This document shows, piece after piece, positions 42,215 to 55,000 of a stretch of DNA of 64,000 nt. The notes under the pieces are model-generated. The model saw only the letters and a list, made by a program, of their open reading frames with translations. It made no database searches and was not told the DNA's origin. The DNA lies in NCBI GenBank assembly GCA_964251385.1, contig CAXUJK010000003.1:1-64000 (forward strand). Reading direction: 5' to 3'. How positions within the stretch are numbered: the stretch's first letter is position 1; each line of letters begins with the position of its first letter. The stretch is from CADCVW01 sp964251385 (lineage in GTDB: Bacteria; Pseudomonadota; Alphaproteobacteria; Sphingomonadales; Sphingomonadaceae). The translations under genes were made by a program, and so were the position numbers.

Positions 42215-42901
42215 ATGCCCACGCTCGTCCTCGTCCGCCACGGCCAGTCGCAATGGAACCGCGAAAATCGGTTCACGGGGTGGTGGGACGTCGACCTGAC
42301 CGATCTGGGTGCCGCCGAAGCCACCGTCGCAGGGGCGCTCATGGCGACGCGCGGCCTAGACTTCGACCTGTGCTTCACCTCGTACCAGACGCGCGCGATC
42401 AAGACGCTCAACCTTGCGCTGGCGGCGATGGACCGCCTGTGGCTGCCGGTGGAAAAGGATTGGCGGTTGAACGAGCGCCATTACGGCGGGCTGACCGGCC
42501 TCAACAAGGCGGACATGATCGCCAAGGCGGGCGAGGCACAAGTGAAGATCTGGCGCCGCTCGTTCGACGTCCCTCCGCCCCCGCTCGAACCCGGCAACGC
42601 GTACGCGCTGGCCACCGATCGCCGCTACGCGGGCGTGCCCGTGCCCCAGTCGGAAAGTTTGAAGGACACGATCGAACGCGTCCTCCCCTACTGGAACGCC
42701 CGCATCGCGCCGGCCTTACGCGAAGGCCAGCGCGTGCTGATCTCCGCCCACGGCAACTCGCTGCGCGCGCTCGAAAAGCATTTGTCGAAGATCGCGGACG
42801 ACGCGATCACGTCGCTGGAAATCCCGACCGGGCAGCCGATCGTCTACGAACTCGACGCGGACCTGAACGCGGTCGACCGCTACTACCTCAAGGACCGGTA
42901 G
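42215..42901 (+). CDS. gpmA: 2,3-bisphosphoglycerate-dependent phosphoglycerate mutase
   Basis: 228 residues. LVLVRHGQSQWNRENRFTGW carries the catalytic His; 'LNERHYGGLTGLNKADM' and 'VLISAHGNSLRALEKHL' complete the GpmA pattern. It interconverts 3- and 2-phosphoglycerate in glycolysis and gluconeogenesis. AAGGAA precedes the ATG. The CPBP protease follows after six bases. Confidence 0.96.
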   Translation: MPTLVLVRHGQSQWNRENRFTGWWDVDLTDLGAAEATVAGALMATRGLDFDLCFTSYQTRAIKTLNLALAAMDRLWLPVEKDWRLNERHYGGLTGLNKADMIAKAGEAQVKIWRRSFDVPPPPLEPGNAYALATDRRYAGVPVPQSESLKDTIERVLPYWNARIAPALREGQRVLISAHGNSLRALEKHLSKIADDAITSLEIPTGQPIVYELDADLNAVDRYYLKDR

Positions 42902-42907
42902 CTTCCG

Positions 42908-43702
42908 TTGAGTTCGGCCGCCGACGATACACGCCGCCGCCTGTCCGTCGGCGATATCGTCACCCTGGGCGGTCTCGTTCTCTACGCCCTGCGCCCCGTG
43001 TTGCCGGGCATCGTGCCGGGCCTGGCAGGATTGGGGCTGGCCTTGTCATGCCTGCGGCCGCTGCCCGGGGACGCGAGGTTCAGCCGTTCCGCGCGAGCCA
43101 TCGTGGCCGGCGTCTGCATCTATGCAGGATTCGCGCGGTCATGGAGCATGTGGCCTGCCTACCTGCTCGTGCCCGTTCTCGCCACGATCGGGCTGGCGTT
43201 CTCCGCCGGATTCGGTCGCGACACGCTGGCCGCCCTTGCTCGCGGCAGACTCGGACGAGCGGAATGGGGCTTGATCGCACTTAACGCGATCGTCGCGGCG
43301 GTCGCGCTCGTCGGATGGGTGGTGCTTCTACAGCCCGATCTGTCCCGGCTCGCGGGAATGCTGCCGCAATGGCCGCTGATCGGGCTGATCGGTGCCGGCG
43401 CAAGCTTCTCGGTCGTCAACGCACTTCTGGAGGAAATCGTCTGGCGCGGGATCCTGCAAAATTGGCTGATGACCTTCATGTCCGCACCCGCCGCCGTGTT
43501 CGTGCAAGCCGCCTCGTTCGGAGCCGCCCATTATAACGGCTTCCCAAGCGGCCTCGTCGGCATGGGTCTGGCAGCCGTCTGGGGAGCCATGATCGGCGCC
43601 TTGGCACTGCAGTCGAAGGGACTGGCGGCACCGGTCGTGGCCCACATTGCGGCCGATGCGGTTATCTTCGCCGTGCTGGCAGGTGCTCTCGCGCAGCGTT
43701 GA
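42908..43702 (+). CDS. CPBP-family intramembrane metalloprotease
   Basis: 264 residues and about eight membrane helices. CPBP (CaaX protease and bacteriocin-processing) motifs: EEIVWR (Glu175, Glu176, Arg180), His208 in FGAAHYNGFPSG, and the third motif 'VVAHIAAD' (His about 246). It should cleave membrane proteins or peptides within the bilayer; bacterial members act in processing or immunity. TTG start at 42908, six bases after gpmA, so co-transcription is likely. Confidence 0.87.
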   Translation: MSSAADDTRRRLSVGDIVTLGGLVLYALRPVLPGIVPGLAGLGLALSCLRPLPGDARFSRSARAIVAGVCIYAGFARSWSMWPAYLLVPVLATIGLAFSAGFGRDTLAALARGRLGRAEWGLIALNAIVAAVALVGWVVLLQPDLSRLAGMLPQWPLIGLIGAGASFSVVNALLEEIVWRGILQNWLMTFMSAPAAVFVQAASFGAAHYNGFPSGLVGMGLAAVWGAMIGALALQSKGLAAPVVAHIAADAVIFAVLAGALAQR

Positions 43703-43711
43703 CCTGCAAGC

Positions 43712-44326
43712 TCAGGCGGCCGCCTTGGCCGCGTACATGTTCCGGTCCGCGCGCGCGATCGCGCCTTCGACCGTGTCGCCTTTGTCCATCGTCGTCATGC
43801 CCGTCGCGACACTGACGATGATGTCGCACCCGCCGACGCTGACGGGAACGCGCGCGATGCATTCGGCGATGCGTTCGGCCGTGTCGGCGGCGGACGCGCC
43901 GTCCAGATGGTCGAGCACCAGCCCGAATTCATCTCCGCCGATCCGCGCAACGAAGTCAGTCGCGCGGACGAGATCGGAAAGCGACGCCGCGACATGCAGC
44001 AGCGCGGCGTCGCCCGCGGCATGGCCGAAGCGGTCGTTGATGCCCTTCAACGAGTTGACGTCGACGTAGAGCAAGGCAGCGGGCGTTCCGTAGCGTTCGA
44101 CCTGGCGCAGTACCCGCTCGACCTCGCGCAGGAACGCCCGGCGGTTGGGCAGCGGAGTCAGCGTGTCGCAATCCGCGAGCTTCTCAAGCTCCTGCAGACG
44201 TACCTGCATTTCGTCGATCGACGCGCGCAGCCTGCGATTTTCTTCCGCCAGATCGGGCCGGAGGTCGGTCACCTTTGCCTCGGCCTGGGAAACGTCGGTT
44301 CGCAATGGGTTGATGGTGGCTGCCAC
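43712..44326 (-). CDS. Diguanylate cyclase (GGDEF domain)
   Basis: 204 residues: an N-terminal coiled coil (about 25-50) and one GGDEF domain with an intact active site (GGDEF at 130-134). An RxxD inhibitory site (RATD, 121-124) lies five residues before it, so c-di-GMP feedback is expected. No sensor domain or membrane helix; dimerisation through the coiled coil may set activity. GTG start at 44326. Convergent with the CPBP gene nine bases away and divergent from purE. Confidence 0.93.
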   Translation of the reverse strand: MAATINPLRTDVSQAEAKVTDLRPDLAEENRRLRASIDEMQVRLQELEKLADCDTLTPLPNRRAFLREVERVLRQVERYGTPAALLYVDVNSLKGINDRFGHAAGDAALLHVAASLSDLVRATDFVARIGGDEFGLVLDHLDGASAADTAERIAECIARVPVSVGGCDIIVSVATGMTTMDKGDTVEGAIARADRNMYAAKAAA

Positions 44327-44456
44327 GGGTTACTCATCCATTATGCGACGAATCCGAACCGTATAATGCAACAAGGGTTAACACGAAATCACTGGCGTTG
44401 CTTGGGCGGGCGTGCCCCGGTAGGACCGTGCGCTTCGCCCGATCCGGCAAGGCCCC

Positions 44457-44945
44457 ATGACCGATAAAGTTCCCCGCATCGGCATCATCATGGGCAGCCG
44501 GTCCGACTGGGACACGATGCGGCGCACGGCGGAAACGCTCGATGCGCTGGGCATCGCGCACGAGGCCCGCGTCGTCTCCGCGCACCGCACGCCCGACCGC
44601 TTGTACGATTATGCCAAGTCCGCCGCCGCGCGCGGCATCAAGGTGGTGATTGCGGGCGCGGGCGGCGCGGCGCATCTGCCTGGAATGACCGCGGCGCTGA
44701 CCACCCTCCCGGTGCTCGGCGTTCCCGTACGCTCGCCGACGCTGGACGGCCTCGACAGCCTGTTGTCCATCGCGCAGATGCCCCCGGGCGTTCCCGTCGG
44801 CACGCTCGCGGTCGGCGAGGCGGGCGCGGTCAACGCCGCGCTTCTGGCTGCCGCGATCCTGGCCTTGTCCGATCCCGCGCTGGCCGACCGCCTCGCAGCG
44901 TGGCGGGAGGCGCAGACCGCGGGCGTCGCCGAAACCCCCGAATGA
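44457..44945 (+). CDS. purE: N5-carboxyaminoimidazole ribonucleotide mutase
   Basis: 162 residues. 'IGIIMGSRSDWDTM' and 'ARVVSAHRTPDRLYDYAKSA' are the nucleotide-binding signatures of class I PurE. It converts N5-CAIR to CAIR in purine synthesis. It overlaps purK by ATGA, so the two consecutive enzymes are coupled. Confidence 0.97.
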   Translation: MTDKVPRIGIIMGSRSDWDTMRRTAETLDALGIAHEARVVSAHRTPDRLYDYAKSAAARGIKVVIAGAGGAAHLPGMTAALTTLPVLGVPVRSPTLDGLDSLLSIAQMPPGVPVGTLAVGEAGAVNAALLAAAILALSDPALADRLAAWREAQTAGVAETPE

Positions 44946-46039
44946 CACCTCTCCCGACGGGAAGCACGATCGGCATCCTGGGCGGAGGCCAGCTCGGCCG
45001 CATGCTCGCGCTCGCCGCCGCGCAGCTCGGCTACCGCGTCCACGTCTACGCGCCCGAGGCGAGCGGCCCGGCCACCGAGGTCGCCACCGCGTGGACGCAG
45101 GCGGCATACGACGACGTTGCCGGCCTCGCCCATTTCGCGGACGTTGTCGACGTCGTCACCTACGAATTCGAGAACATCGATCCGCGGGCGGTCGCCTATC
45201 TCGCGGGCAAGGTGCGCGTCGCACCTTCGGCCGCTTCGCTCGACGCCGCGCAGTACAGGCCCAACGAAAAAGGCCTGGTGATCGAACTCGGCGGCGCGAC
45301 CGCGCCGTACCGGCTCGTCGGATCGCGTGCCGACTTGGACGCCGCGATCGCCGGGATCGGTGCCCCCGCGATCCTCAAGACGACCCGCTTCGGCTACGAC
45401 GGCAAGGGCCAGGCGCGTATCGACTCACCCGGCGAGGCGGACGCGGCATGGGACGCGATCGGCGCGCCCCAAGCTAGCGATGGCGTCCCCGCCATTCTGG
45501 AGGCACGCATAAGTTTCGATGCCGAGTTCTCGGTGATCCTGTGCCGTGGTGCGGATGGAACGACGGTGGTTTGGGATGCGCCGCGCAACGTTCACGTCGA
45601 CGGCATCCTTGACCGATCGCTGCTGCCGCCCGGCGACGAGGTCCGCGATCACGTGCCGATCGCGATCGCGATCGCGAGGAAATTGGCTGACCGGCTGAAC
45701 CATGTCGGCGTGCTGACGTGCGAGTTCTTCGCGTGCGAACACGGCTCGCTGTTCAACGAAATGGCCCCGCGCGTCCACAACAGCGGCCACTGGACGATCG
45801 AAGGCGCGGTCACCTCGCAGTTCGAAAATCACATCCGCGCGATCTGCGGCCTGCCGCTCGGCGACACGTCGCGGGTCGGCGCAGGCGTCGAAATGATCAA
45901 CCTGGTGGGCGGCCGCGGCGACGGCGACACGCCGCTCGACGCCTTGTTGGCGAAGCACACGGGCGCGCACGTCCACCTTTACGGCAAGCGCGACACCCGC
46001 GCCGGCCGCAAGATGGGCCACGTCACGCGGGTAAGCTGA
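44942..46039 (+). CDS. purK: N5-carboxyaminoimidazole ribonucleotide synthase
   Basis: 365 residues, ATP-grasp enzyme. IGILGGGQLGRMLALAAAQL is the N-terminal signature, 'PAILKTTRFGYDGKGQ' the ATP-binding loop, and 'LFNEMAPRVHNSGHWTIEGA' the catalytic region. It makes N5-CAIR from AIR, ATP and bicarbonate, feeding PurE. ATG at 44942 overlaps purE. It ends three bases from the convergent M16 gene. Confidence 0.97.
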   Translation: MTPLPTGSTIGILGGGQLGRMLALAAAQLGYRVHVYAPEASGPATEVATAWTQAAYDDVAGLAHFADVVDVVTYEFENIDPRAVAYLAGKVRVAPSAASLDAAQYRPNEKGLVIELGGATAPYRLVGSRADLDAAIAGIGAPAILKTTRFGYDGKGQARIDSPGEADAAWDAIGAPQASDGVPAILEARISFDAEFSVILCRGADGTTVVWDAPRNVHVDGILDRSLLPPGDEVRDHVPIAIAIARKLADRLNHVGVLTCEFFACEHGSLFNEMAPRVHNSGHWTIEGAVTSQFENHIRAICGLPLGDTSRVGAGVEMINLVGGRGDGDTPLDALLAKHTGAHVHLYGKRDTRAGRKMGHVTRVS

Positions 46040-46042
46040 GCC

Positions 46043-48907
46043 CTACTGCGCCGCGCGATTCTCGATCGGCAGACCCAGCCGCGCCAGCTGCGGCCGCACT
46101 TTCGCGGCTTCGCCCACCACCACCCACACCATGTTGGCCGGGTTGATCGCCGCCCGCGCCGCGCTGTCGAGCCCGCCCGCCGTCTGCGCGCGGTACTTGT
46201 CGGCGAGCTGTTCGTAATAATCGTCCGGGCGCCCGTACAGCGCATTGCTCTGCATCGCCGACAGCACCGCCGACGATGTCTCGAACTGCCCCGGCAATTC
46301 GCGGACGCTGCCGTTGACGGTGCGCGTCAGCTCCGCCGCGCTTACCCCTTCCTTGCCTAGGAAGCGCCCGAAATTGTCGATCAAAGCGGCCAGCGAATCG
46401 CCCGTCCGGTCCGCCTGCACGGGCGCCTGGACGATGAACGGCACCGCGTTCTCGCGCAGCTGCACGCCGCCGCGCACGCCGTACGACCAGCCTTTCGTCT
46501 CGCGCAGGTCCATGTTGATGCGCGACAGGAAGTTGCCGCCCAATATGTCGTTGGCGGACTCGAGCGAGGTCAGGTCGTCCTGCGACCGCGCGGGCGTTAG
46601 CACCGCGCCGTAGATCAGCGACTGCGGCGAATTGGGCCGATCGACCAGCACGATGCGCGCGCCGCGGTTGACCGCCGCGGCCGGGAACGTCTTCGTACCC
46701 TTCGCCGTCGCAGGTGCCTGCCAATTGCCGAAACGGGTCTCGAGTAACGGAGTCACCTCGGCAAGGGGTCGATCGGAAACGACGAAAATCTCCATGTTGT
46801 CGGGCCGGATCCACTGATCCTTGAAGCGGATCAGGTCCGCGCGCGTCAACTTGGCGACCGCGTCCGCATCGCCCGAACCGCCCGCGGCGTAAGGGTGGCT
46901 CGCCCCATACAGGATCGGCGGCAATGTCCGACGCGCGATCCCGCCCGGGTCCTTGGTTTCCTGCGATATGCCGGTCAGCAACTGGTTGCGCACGCGCTCC
47001 ACTTCGGCGTCCGCGAACGCCGGGTTCTTGACCACATCGGCGAGAAGGTCGAGCGACGGCGCGAGGTTTGCCGACAGCGCGGACAGGCCGACCGTCGTGC
47101 GATCCGGCGATCCGCCCGCGCTTACGTTGGCGCCCAGGCGCTCCTGCTCCTCGGCGATCTGGCGCGACGACAGCTGCGTCGTGCCTTCGGTCATCAGGCT
47201 GGTGGTCAGGTTGTGCAGGCCGCGCGCGTTCGCCGGATCGGCCGCGGTGCCCGCGTTGAATGACAAGGCGAGCTGCGTCGCCGGAACCGCGGTGCGCTGC
47301 GCGTAGTGCACGCGGACCCCGTTCGATAGCGTCGTCTTTTGAATGTCCGGGAAGTCGAGCGCTGTCAGCTGACCCACCTCGGGCAGTTGGCGGGCGAACT
47401 TGGTCGCCGCCGCGGGGGCCGGCTCGGCGAGCGGCTTGACCGCCACCGCCGCCGCTTCCTGGTACGCGCCGCGCTCGCCGGGCTCGAGCGACAGCGCGAA
47501 CGCCGGCTTGGTCAGCCATTGGCGCATGACCGCCTGCACCTCCGCGGGCGTCGCGCTGGCATAGGCGGCCAGGTCCTTTTTATATTTGTCCGCGTCGTTG
47601 GCGTAGATTTCGCCCTCGGCCAACGTCACCGCCTTGCCGCCGAACCCGCCGACCTGCTCCAGGCCCTTGATGCGGCCCGCCACTTCGCGCGTCGAGGCTC
47701 GGTTCAGCTCGGCTGTGGTCGGACCTTCCGCGATGAACTGCGCGACGATTTCGTCCAGCCGCCGCTCGACGAGCTTGGGATCGACGCCCGGCCGGACCGT
47801 CGCGCTTGCCGTGAAGAGGCCGACGCGCTGGAAAGGGATCATGCCCGCCGACACGCTGACCGCGAGCTTCTCGTCGCGAACCAGGATGTTGTCGAGTCGC
47901 GAGGAAGAGAGCCCGCCGAGCACCGATCCGGCGAGGTCGAGCGCGACGAGTTGCCGGTCGAGGATGCCGGGCACCGGCCAGTAGCGCGACACTTGCGTCG
48001 CCGCGACACGGTCCTTGAGCACCGCCTTCTTGGGCGCCGCGAGTGTCGGGATCGCCGCCTGGGCGGGCGTGTTCACCGCCCCGCGCCGAATTGCCCCGAA
48101 ATACTTCTCCACCAGAGGCCGCGCCTGCGCCGCGTCGATGTCGCCCGCGAGGACGAGCACTGCGTTGTTGGGCCCGTAATTGGCGCGGAACCAGTCCTTG
48201 ACGTCGTTCAGACTCGCGCGATCCAAATCCGCCATCGATCCGATCGGCGTGTGCCGGTACGGGTGCCCTACCGGAAAGATGTTCTCCAGGATTTCGTAAA
48301 AGGCGAGTCCGCCCGGTTGATTGTCGCTTTGCCGCTTCTCGTTCTGGACGACGCCGCGCTGGTTATCGAGCTTCTCCTGCGTCACCGCGCCCAACAAATA
48401 GCCCATGCGGTCGGACTCGAGGAAAAGCGCGCGCTCGATCGCGGCGGTCGGCACCGTCTGGAAATAGTTGGTGCGGTCGAAATCGGTCGTGCCGTTGTAA
48501 TCGGTCGCGCCGATCTGCTGCAGCGGCTCGAAGAAGTCGCCGGGCGAATTCTCGGAGCCGTTGAACATCAGATGCTCGAACAGATGCGCGAACCCGGTGC
48601 GCCCCTTGGGCTCGTCCTTCGACCCCACATTGTACCACACGGACACCGCGACGACGGGCGCCTTGCGATCCTCGTGCACGATCACGCGCAGACCGTTGGC
48701 GAGCGTGAATCTTTGATATGGAATGTCGACCTGCCGCACGAGTTCGGTGACCGCGGCGACCGGAGCCATCGCCGTGACGGGCGCGGGCATGTCGGGCGAC
48801 GCTATCGGCGGGTTCGTCGACGTCATCGCCGCGTCGTCGCTTGCCATCGTCGTGCACCCAGCTAGCGCGATCGTGGCTGCGGTCAGGAAAAGCTGCGTAC
48901 GGCGCAT
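46043..48907 (-). CDS. M16-family zinc metallopeptidase, double-domain lipoprotein
   Basis: 954 residues. Lipoprotein signal with Cys18 in IALAGCTT. The first M16 unit (about 60-490) has the inverted zinc motif HLFEH (108-112) and the third ligand Glu190 in VVQNEKRQ. The second unit (about 515-940) lacks HxxEH, as in other fused M16 enzymes where the C-terminal half only forms the chamber. It probably degrades peptides at the outer membrane or in the periplasm. Monocistronic. Confidence 0.93.
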   Translation of the reverse strand: MRRTQLFLTAATIALAGCTTMASDDAAMTSTNPPIASPDMPAPVTAMAPVAAVTELVRQVDIPYQRFTLANGLRVIVHEDRKAPVVAVSVWYNVGSKDEPKGRTGFAHLFEHLMFNGSENSPGDFFEPLQQIGATDYNGTTDFDRTNYFQTVPTAAIERALFLESDRMGYLLGAVTQEKLDNQRGVVQNEKRQSDNQPGGLAFYEILENIFPVGHPYRHTPIGSMADLDRASLNDVKDWFRANYGPNNAVLVLAGDIDAAQARPLVEKYFGAIRRGAVNTPAQAAIPTLAAPKKAVLKDRVAATQVSRYWPVPGILDRQLVALDLAGSVLGGLSSSRLDNILVRDEKLAVSVSAGMIPFQRVGLFTASATVRPGVDPKLVERRLDEIVAQFIAEGPTTAELNRASTREVAGRIKGLEQVGGFGGKAVTLAEGEIYANDADKYKKDLAAYASATPAEVQAVMRQWLTKPAFALSLEPGERGAYQEAAAVAVKPLAEPAPAAATKFARQLPEVGQLTALDFPDIQKTTLSNGVRVHYAQRTAVPATQLALSFNAGTAADPANARGLHNLTTSLMTEGTTQLSSRQIAEEQERLGANVSAGGSPDRTTVGLSALSANLAPSLDLLADVVKNPAFADAEVERVRNQLLTGISQETKDPGGIARRTLPPILYGASHPYAAGGSGDADAVAKLTRADLIRFKDQWIRPDNMEIFVVSDRPLAEVTPLLETRFGNWQAPATAKGTKTFPAAAVNRGARIVLVDRPNSPQSLIYGAVLTPARSQDDLTSLESANDILGGNFLSRINMDLRETKGWSYGVRGGVQLRENAVPFIVQAPVQADRTGDSLAALIDNFGRFLGKEGVSAAELTRTVNGSVRELPGQFETSSAVLSAMQSNALYGRPDDYYEQLADKYRAQTAGGLDSAARAAINPANMVWVVVGEAAKVRPQLARLGLPIENRAAQ

Positions 48908-49222
48908 GAAAGGTCCTCGATCAGGTTACGGAAAGTCGGCGTTTACCATAAGGATAACGCGCTTCGGCGCAATCGTCGGAGGTGGGAAGTCGGTGTCCGA
49001 TCCGCCGAAGAAACCGCTGTCCTACAGCGGACGAACCGGCGCATGATCGATCCATGCCTCGTGCCTTTTGCGATTTAAGCCCGTCGCGCCTGTTCCGCTC
49101 CGTGCGACGATGCGTGCGCCAAGTCGAAGAATGCCGCTCGATCCTGACTAAACTGACTGGAAAAACCGCTCAACGGATCAACATAGTCAGTTTCGAACAC
49201 CGTCAACGCCCATAGGTCGCCC
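48908..49222. other. Divergent intergenic region upstream of the M16 gene and clpB
   Basis: 315 bp without a convincing gene; short open frames here lack ribosome-binding sites and homology-like features. It contains a 7-bp hairpin CCGCTGT-CCT-ACAGCGG (49014-49030) and a 9-bp perfect inverted repeat AAACTGACT...AGTCAGTTT (49150-49158 and 49185-49193) just upstream of clpB. I see no clear sigma-32 (CTTGAA/CCCAT) promoter and no CIRCE element. Confidence 0.6.
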
Positions 49223-51823
<2,601 letters not shown>

Positions 51824-51874
51824 TCGCCGAAATGTTTAGGCCGCCAGGTTGAGCGATGAGCTCCGGCGGCGGCA

Positions 51875-52036
51875 CTATTTTCAGTGTCGCGCAGAGGACA
51901 ACATGCTGACTAACCTCGAGAGCCACCAACGTAGTGGTGGGGGCTCAACCGTTTGTGCCTACTCCCCGCTCGCGGGAGCCGGCACTTCCGTTTGGCCATG
52001 AAAAGGGGCCGGCAGACGCCGACCCCTCTTTTTATT
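51875..52036 (+). ncRNA. Candidate structured small RNA downstream of clpB
   Basis: The 220 bp after clpB contain no protein gene but several stems in series: GAGCC/GGCTC with an inner ACCA/TGGT (51920-51946), CTCCC/GGGAG (51962-51978), and a Rho-independent terminator with TCTTTTTATT (52001-52036). A possible promoter (TTGAGC about 51849, CACTAT about 51873) would start it near 51880. It may be a free small RNA or the 3' end of the clpB mRNA. No known family recognised; the 5' end is a guess. Confidence 0.4.
52001..52036. terminator. Bidirectional Rho-independent terminator
   Basis: GGGGCCGGC (52005-52013) pairs with GCCGACCCC (52018-52026) with one mismatch and an AGAC loop. On the plus strand TCTTTTTATT follows, serving clpB or the candidate RNA; on the minus strand TTTTC follows, serving the TonB-dependent receptor gene, which ends at 52045. 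Confidence 0.85.
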
Positions 52037-52044
52037 AAGAGATT

Positions 52045-55000
52045 TTAGAAATTCACGCCGAATTGAAGGCGGAAAGATCGCGGCGCTTGGTACGACAGGG
52101 TCTGGCCATAAAGCGCAGAGGGTGCGCCCGCCGCCGTCGTCCCGACTTCCTGAAAGTCCAACTCAGCCTTCCTGTTGAGTACGTTGAACACGGACAGTCG
52201 CAGCGTTCCGTCGAAAGCATCCGTCGGAATACGCAAGGCGAAGTCCAGGCCCAGGTTATAGAGCCAATCCGAGCTGAACTGGCTGCCACGCGGGGTCAGA
52301 ACCCGGGTGTCGGCCGTACCCGTCGTAACCACCGCTCCCGAAGGATCCACGTTGCAATAAAAGCCAGCTGCCCCGTACTGCGAACCGAAGCCCGCTTCAT
52401 TGTCCGGCGTAGCGTCGACCGACGCAGGAACCGTACCGATGCAACCGAACTTGCGAGGCGAAGTTACCTGAAGATTCGCACCGACATTGAAGAAGCTCGC
52501 CACCTGGTAGCTTCCATACAGCTTGAGATTGTGGCGGCGATGCCCAGGCAGAAAACCGAAAGCTCCGTTGACGAGCGACGGGAAGTCGAACGCGGTCGTG
52601 AGACCACTGTCCGCCTGACCGTTGTCCGAACGGACGCCCCCCTCGATGTTCCCCTTAAGCGACGAGTAGGTGTACGATCCCGAAAGGCTCCACACACCGT
52701 CGAACTCGCGATCCGCCGTCACCGTCCACGCCCGATACTTCGCGCTCGCCTTGGGCAAACCGAGATCTGCCGCGGATAACGTGACGGTACGCGCCGTCGT
52801 CTCCCCTGCGAGAACACCGTCAAGGAGCACGGTCACGTCGCTGCCCGGATTCAGCAGCGAGTATTGATGAAAGCCGTCGAAGATGGCGAAGCAGCTGTCC
52901 AGCTGAGCTGCCTCGGCCGCGGTTTCAAACTCGCGTGTGCAATAGCCCCGCACGCCCTGGTCGATGTAGGCGTCTTCAAGCGAGTCGTTCAACTTGCGCT
53001 GCGTGAAGTAGGCACCCACTCTCCAGCGTCCTGGCAGGCGCCGCTCTACCCCGATGATGTACTCGTCACGCGACTGGGCGTTCAGTGAAGCATCGACCAA
53101 CGAAGCAAACGGCGGAGTCGTACCGTCGCTGTTCACAGTACAATTGCGAACCGCGGTTCGATCATCCGGAAGAGCCAATTCCGGGCACGCACGACCTCCC
53201 GTAATTGCGATTGGCGCACCGTAAGTTGGCCTATTGTCTGCCGCCACGTCGGCGAGCTGATAATAGGCGGTGTAGTCTAGCTCCGGTCCCGCTAAGCGAA
53301 CGTTGGTGTTAGTAGCGACCGGCAAGAAATAACGGCTAAACGAGCCGTAAATCTTCGTCTGGCCGTCTCCGATCGGATCCACGCTGAACCCGACACGCGG
53401 AGCCCAAAGGCTCCCCGAGTCGTAGAAGGTCGTCCCCTCTGCGTTCTTATTGATGAAACTGTCGTTTCGAACGCCGACGTTGATCTGCACCTGATCGATC
53501 GGGGTCCAGCTGTCCTGGAGATAGAATGCCTCGCCCTTGGTTGTGAAGAAGCCGCCGTTCTGAAAATAGCGCCTCGTGACGTACGTCGTATTGGGAGTTG
53601 CAACCCGGTTGTTCCCGCGCGCACCGGAGTTCGCGTAGGTAAGCTGATACTGTCCGTTGGCCAGTGTCGACGATGTGTTCTCCAAATCTTCGCGATCATA
53701 TCCGCCGCGGAAGTGGTGTCGTCCCAGCAGATTGACGAAGAGATCGACGTCAGCACGGTAGAACGTGCGCTTGTCGAATGCCGTAGAGGAGTTCGCTGTC
53801 GGATTGCCGACCGAAGTCGAGGCACCGAAACGCTGATCGATGATAGAGGGCGCGTCCGGGGTGGACGACTCGGTCGTGTCCCGGTTCTTATTAACACCAT
53901 AAGCTGCGGACACGGTGAGCCATTCGGTGAAGCTGCCGGTGTAGCGACCGACATAGTTCTCACCGCCCGCGCGAAACAACGTCGTCGACGCGTAGTTGCC
54001 AGGCGCGTTCGTATTCGGATTATATCGTCCACCACTGGCGAGCGAGAACAACGAGGTTCCAAAAATGTCGCGGGTCGTCAGGCTTTCCGTGTTGAAGTAG
54101 GTGAACTCCAAGCGCTGCCCATCGACGATTATCGCATCGATCTTGGCACCGTAGAACGGGCTCTTGTTGCGATCCTTGGAGAACTGGGTTCCGTTAAGCG
54201 TCAGGTTCGCCGCCGCAGGCAGATCGGGGAAGGCAAGGCAAGACGCCGGATAGAGAAAGCAGGAATTGTTGCGCGTAGCCAACGTAGCGTTAGCGGCCGG
54301 CGCAAGGCTGCTCACGGCACCCGTCGATCCAAAGCTGCTCTGCACATCGCGAGCTTGGTACAAACCGTAGAAGAAGAGGTGATCCTTAATGATCGGCCCG
54401 GACAATTGAGCGATGAACTCCGTACGACTCGATGTCGCGGCATCGTTATCCGCAGCGTACGTCGTGGGAGAGTCTTCGCGAAGCTCGTCGGGTTCCCAAT
54501 TAAACAGGATGCCGCCATGGAACTCGTTGCCGCCGCGCTTAGTCGTGGCATTGATGAAACCACCGGTCGTCCGCCCGAACTCTGCACTTAGGCCGCCGTT
54601 CTTGACTTCAACTGTTTCGTAGAAATCGAATGGAACCGGAACCGCTCCCAAACCATTGCGGAAGTTCGTGATGTTCAGGCCGTTGATGAAGTAAACGTTC
54701 TCCGAGACAGACGCGCCTGCGATCGAGGGCAAGTTGCCGAAAGCAGTGTCACCCTGCGACGTTCCAGGCGAGAGCAGAACTACCGAGGTAATGTCACGGG
54801 CAACGGGAACACGCGTCGCGAGTTCGCCGACGTTGATGACAGCACCCGTCGTCGTTGCGTCGAAATCGACGATCCGGCGGCGGCCAGTCACGACGATCTC
54901 CTGACCGTCGACATCCGCGGCAGCCCCGGCAGCGCCGGTCGCAGCGATCGTGAACTCGTTGGCGGCATTATCGAGGGTTATCGCGACACCCGCCTCGTTC

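Noticed and set aside
42215..44326. A defence or bacteriocin system around the CPBP protease and GGDEF protein
   Set aside because: The two genes converge, are not co-transcribed, and adjoin housekeeping gpmA and purE; no toxin, peptide precursor or effector is visible.
48982..49215. 77-codon frame upstream of clpB
   Set aside because: No ribosome-binding site, no conserved pattern, and it spans the clpB regulatory region.
49100..49222. Sigma-32 promoter for clpB
   Set aside because: No CTTGAA-like box at the right distance from a CCCAT-like box; a CCCATA close to the start has no partner.
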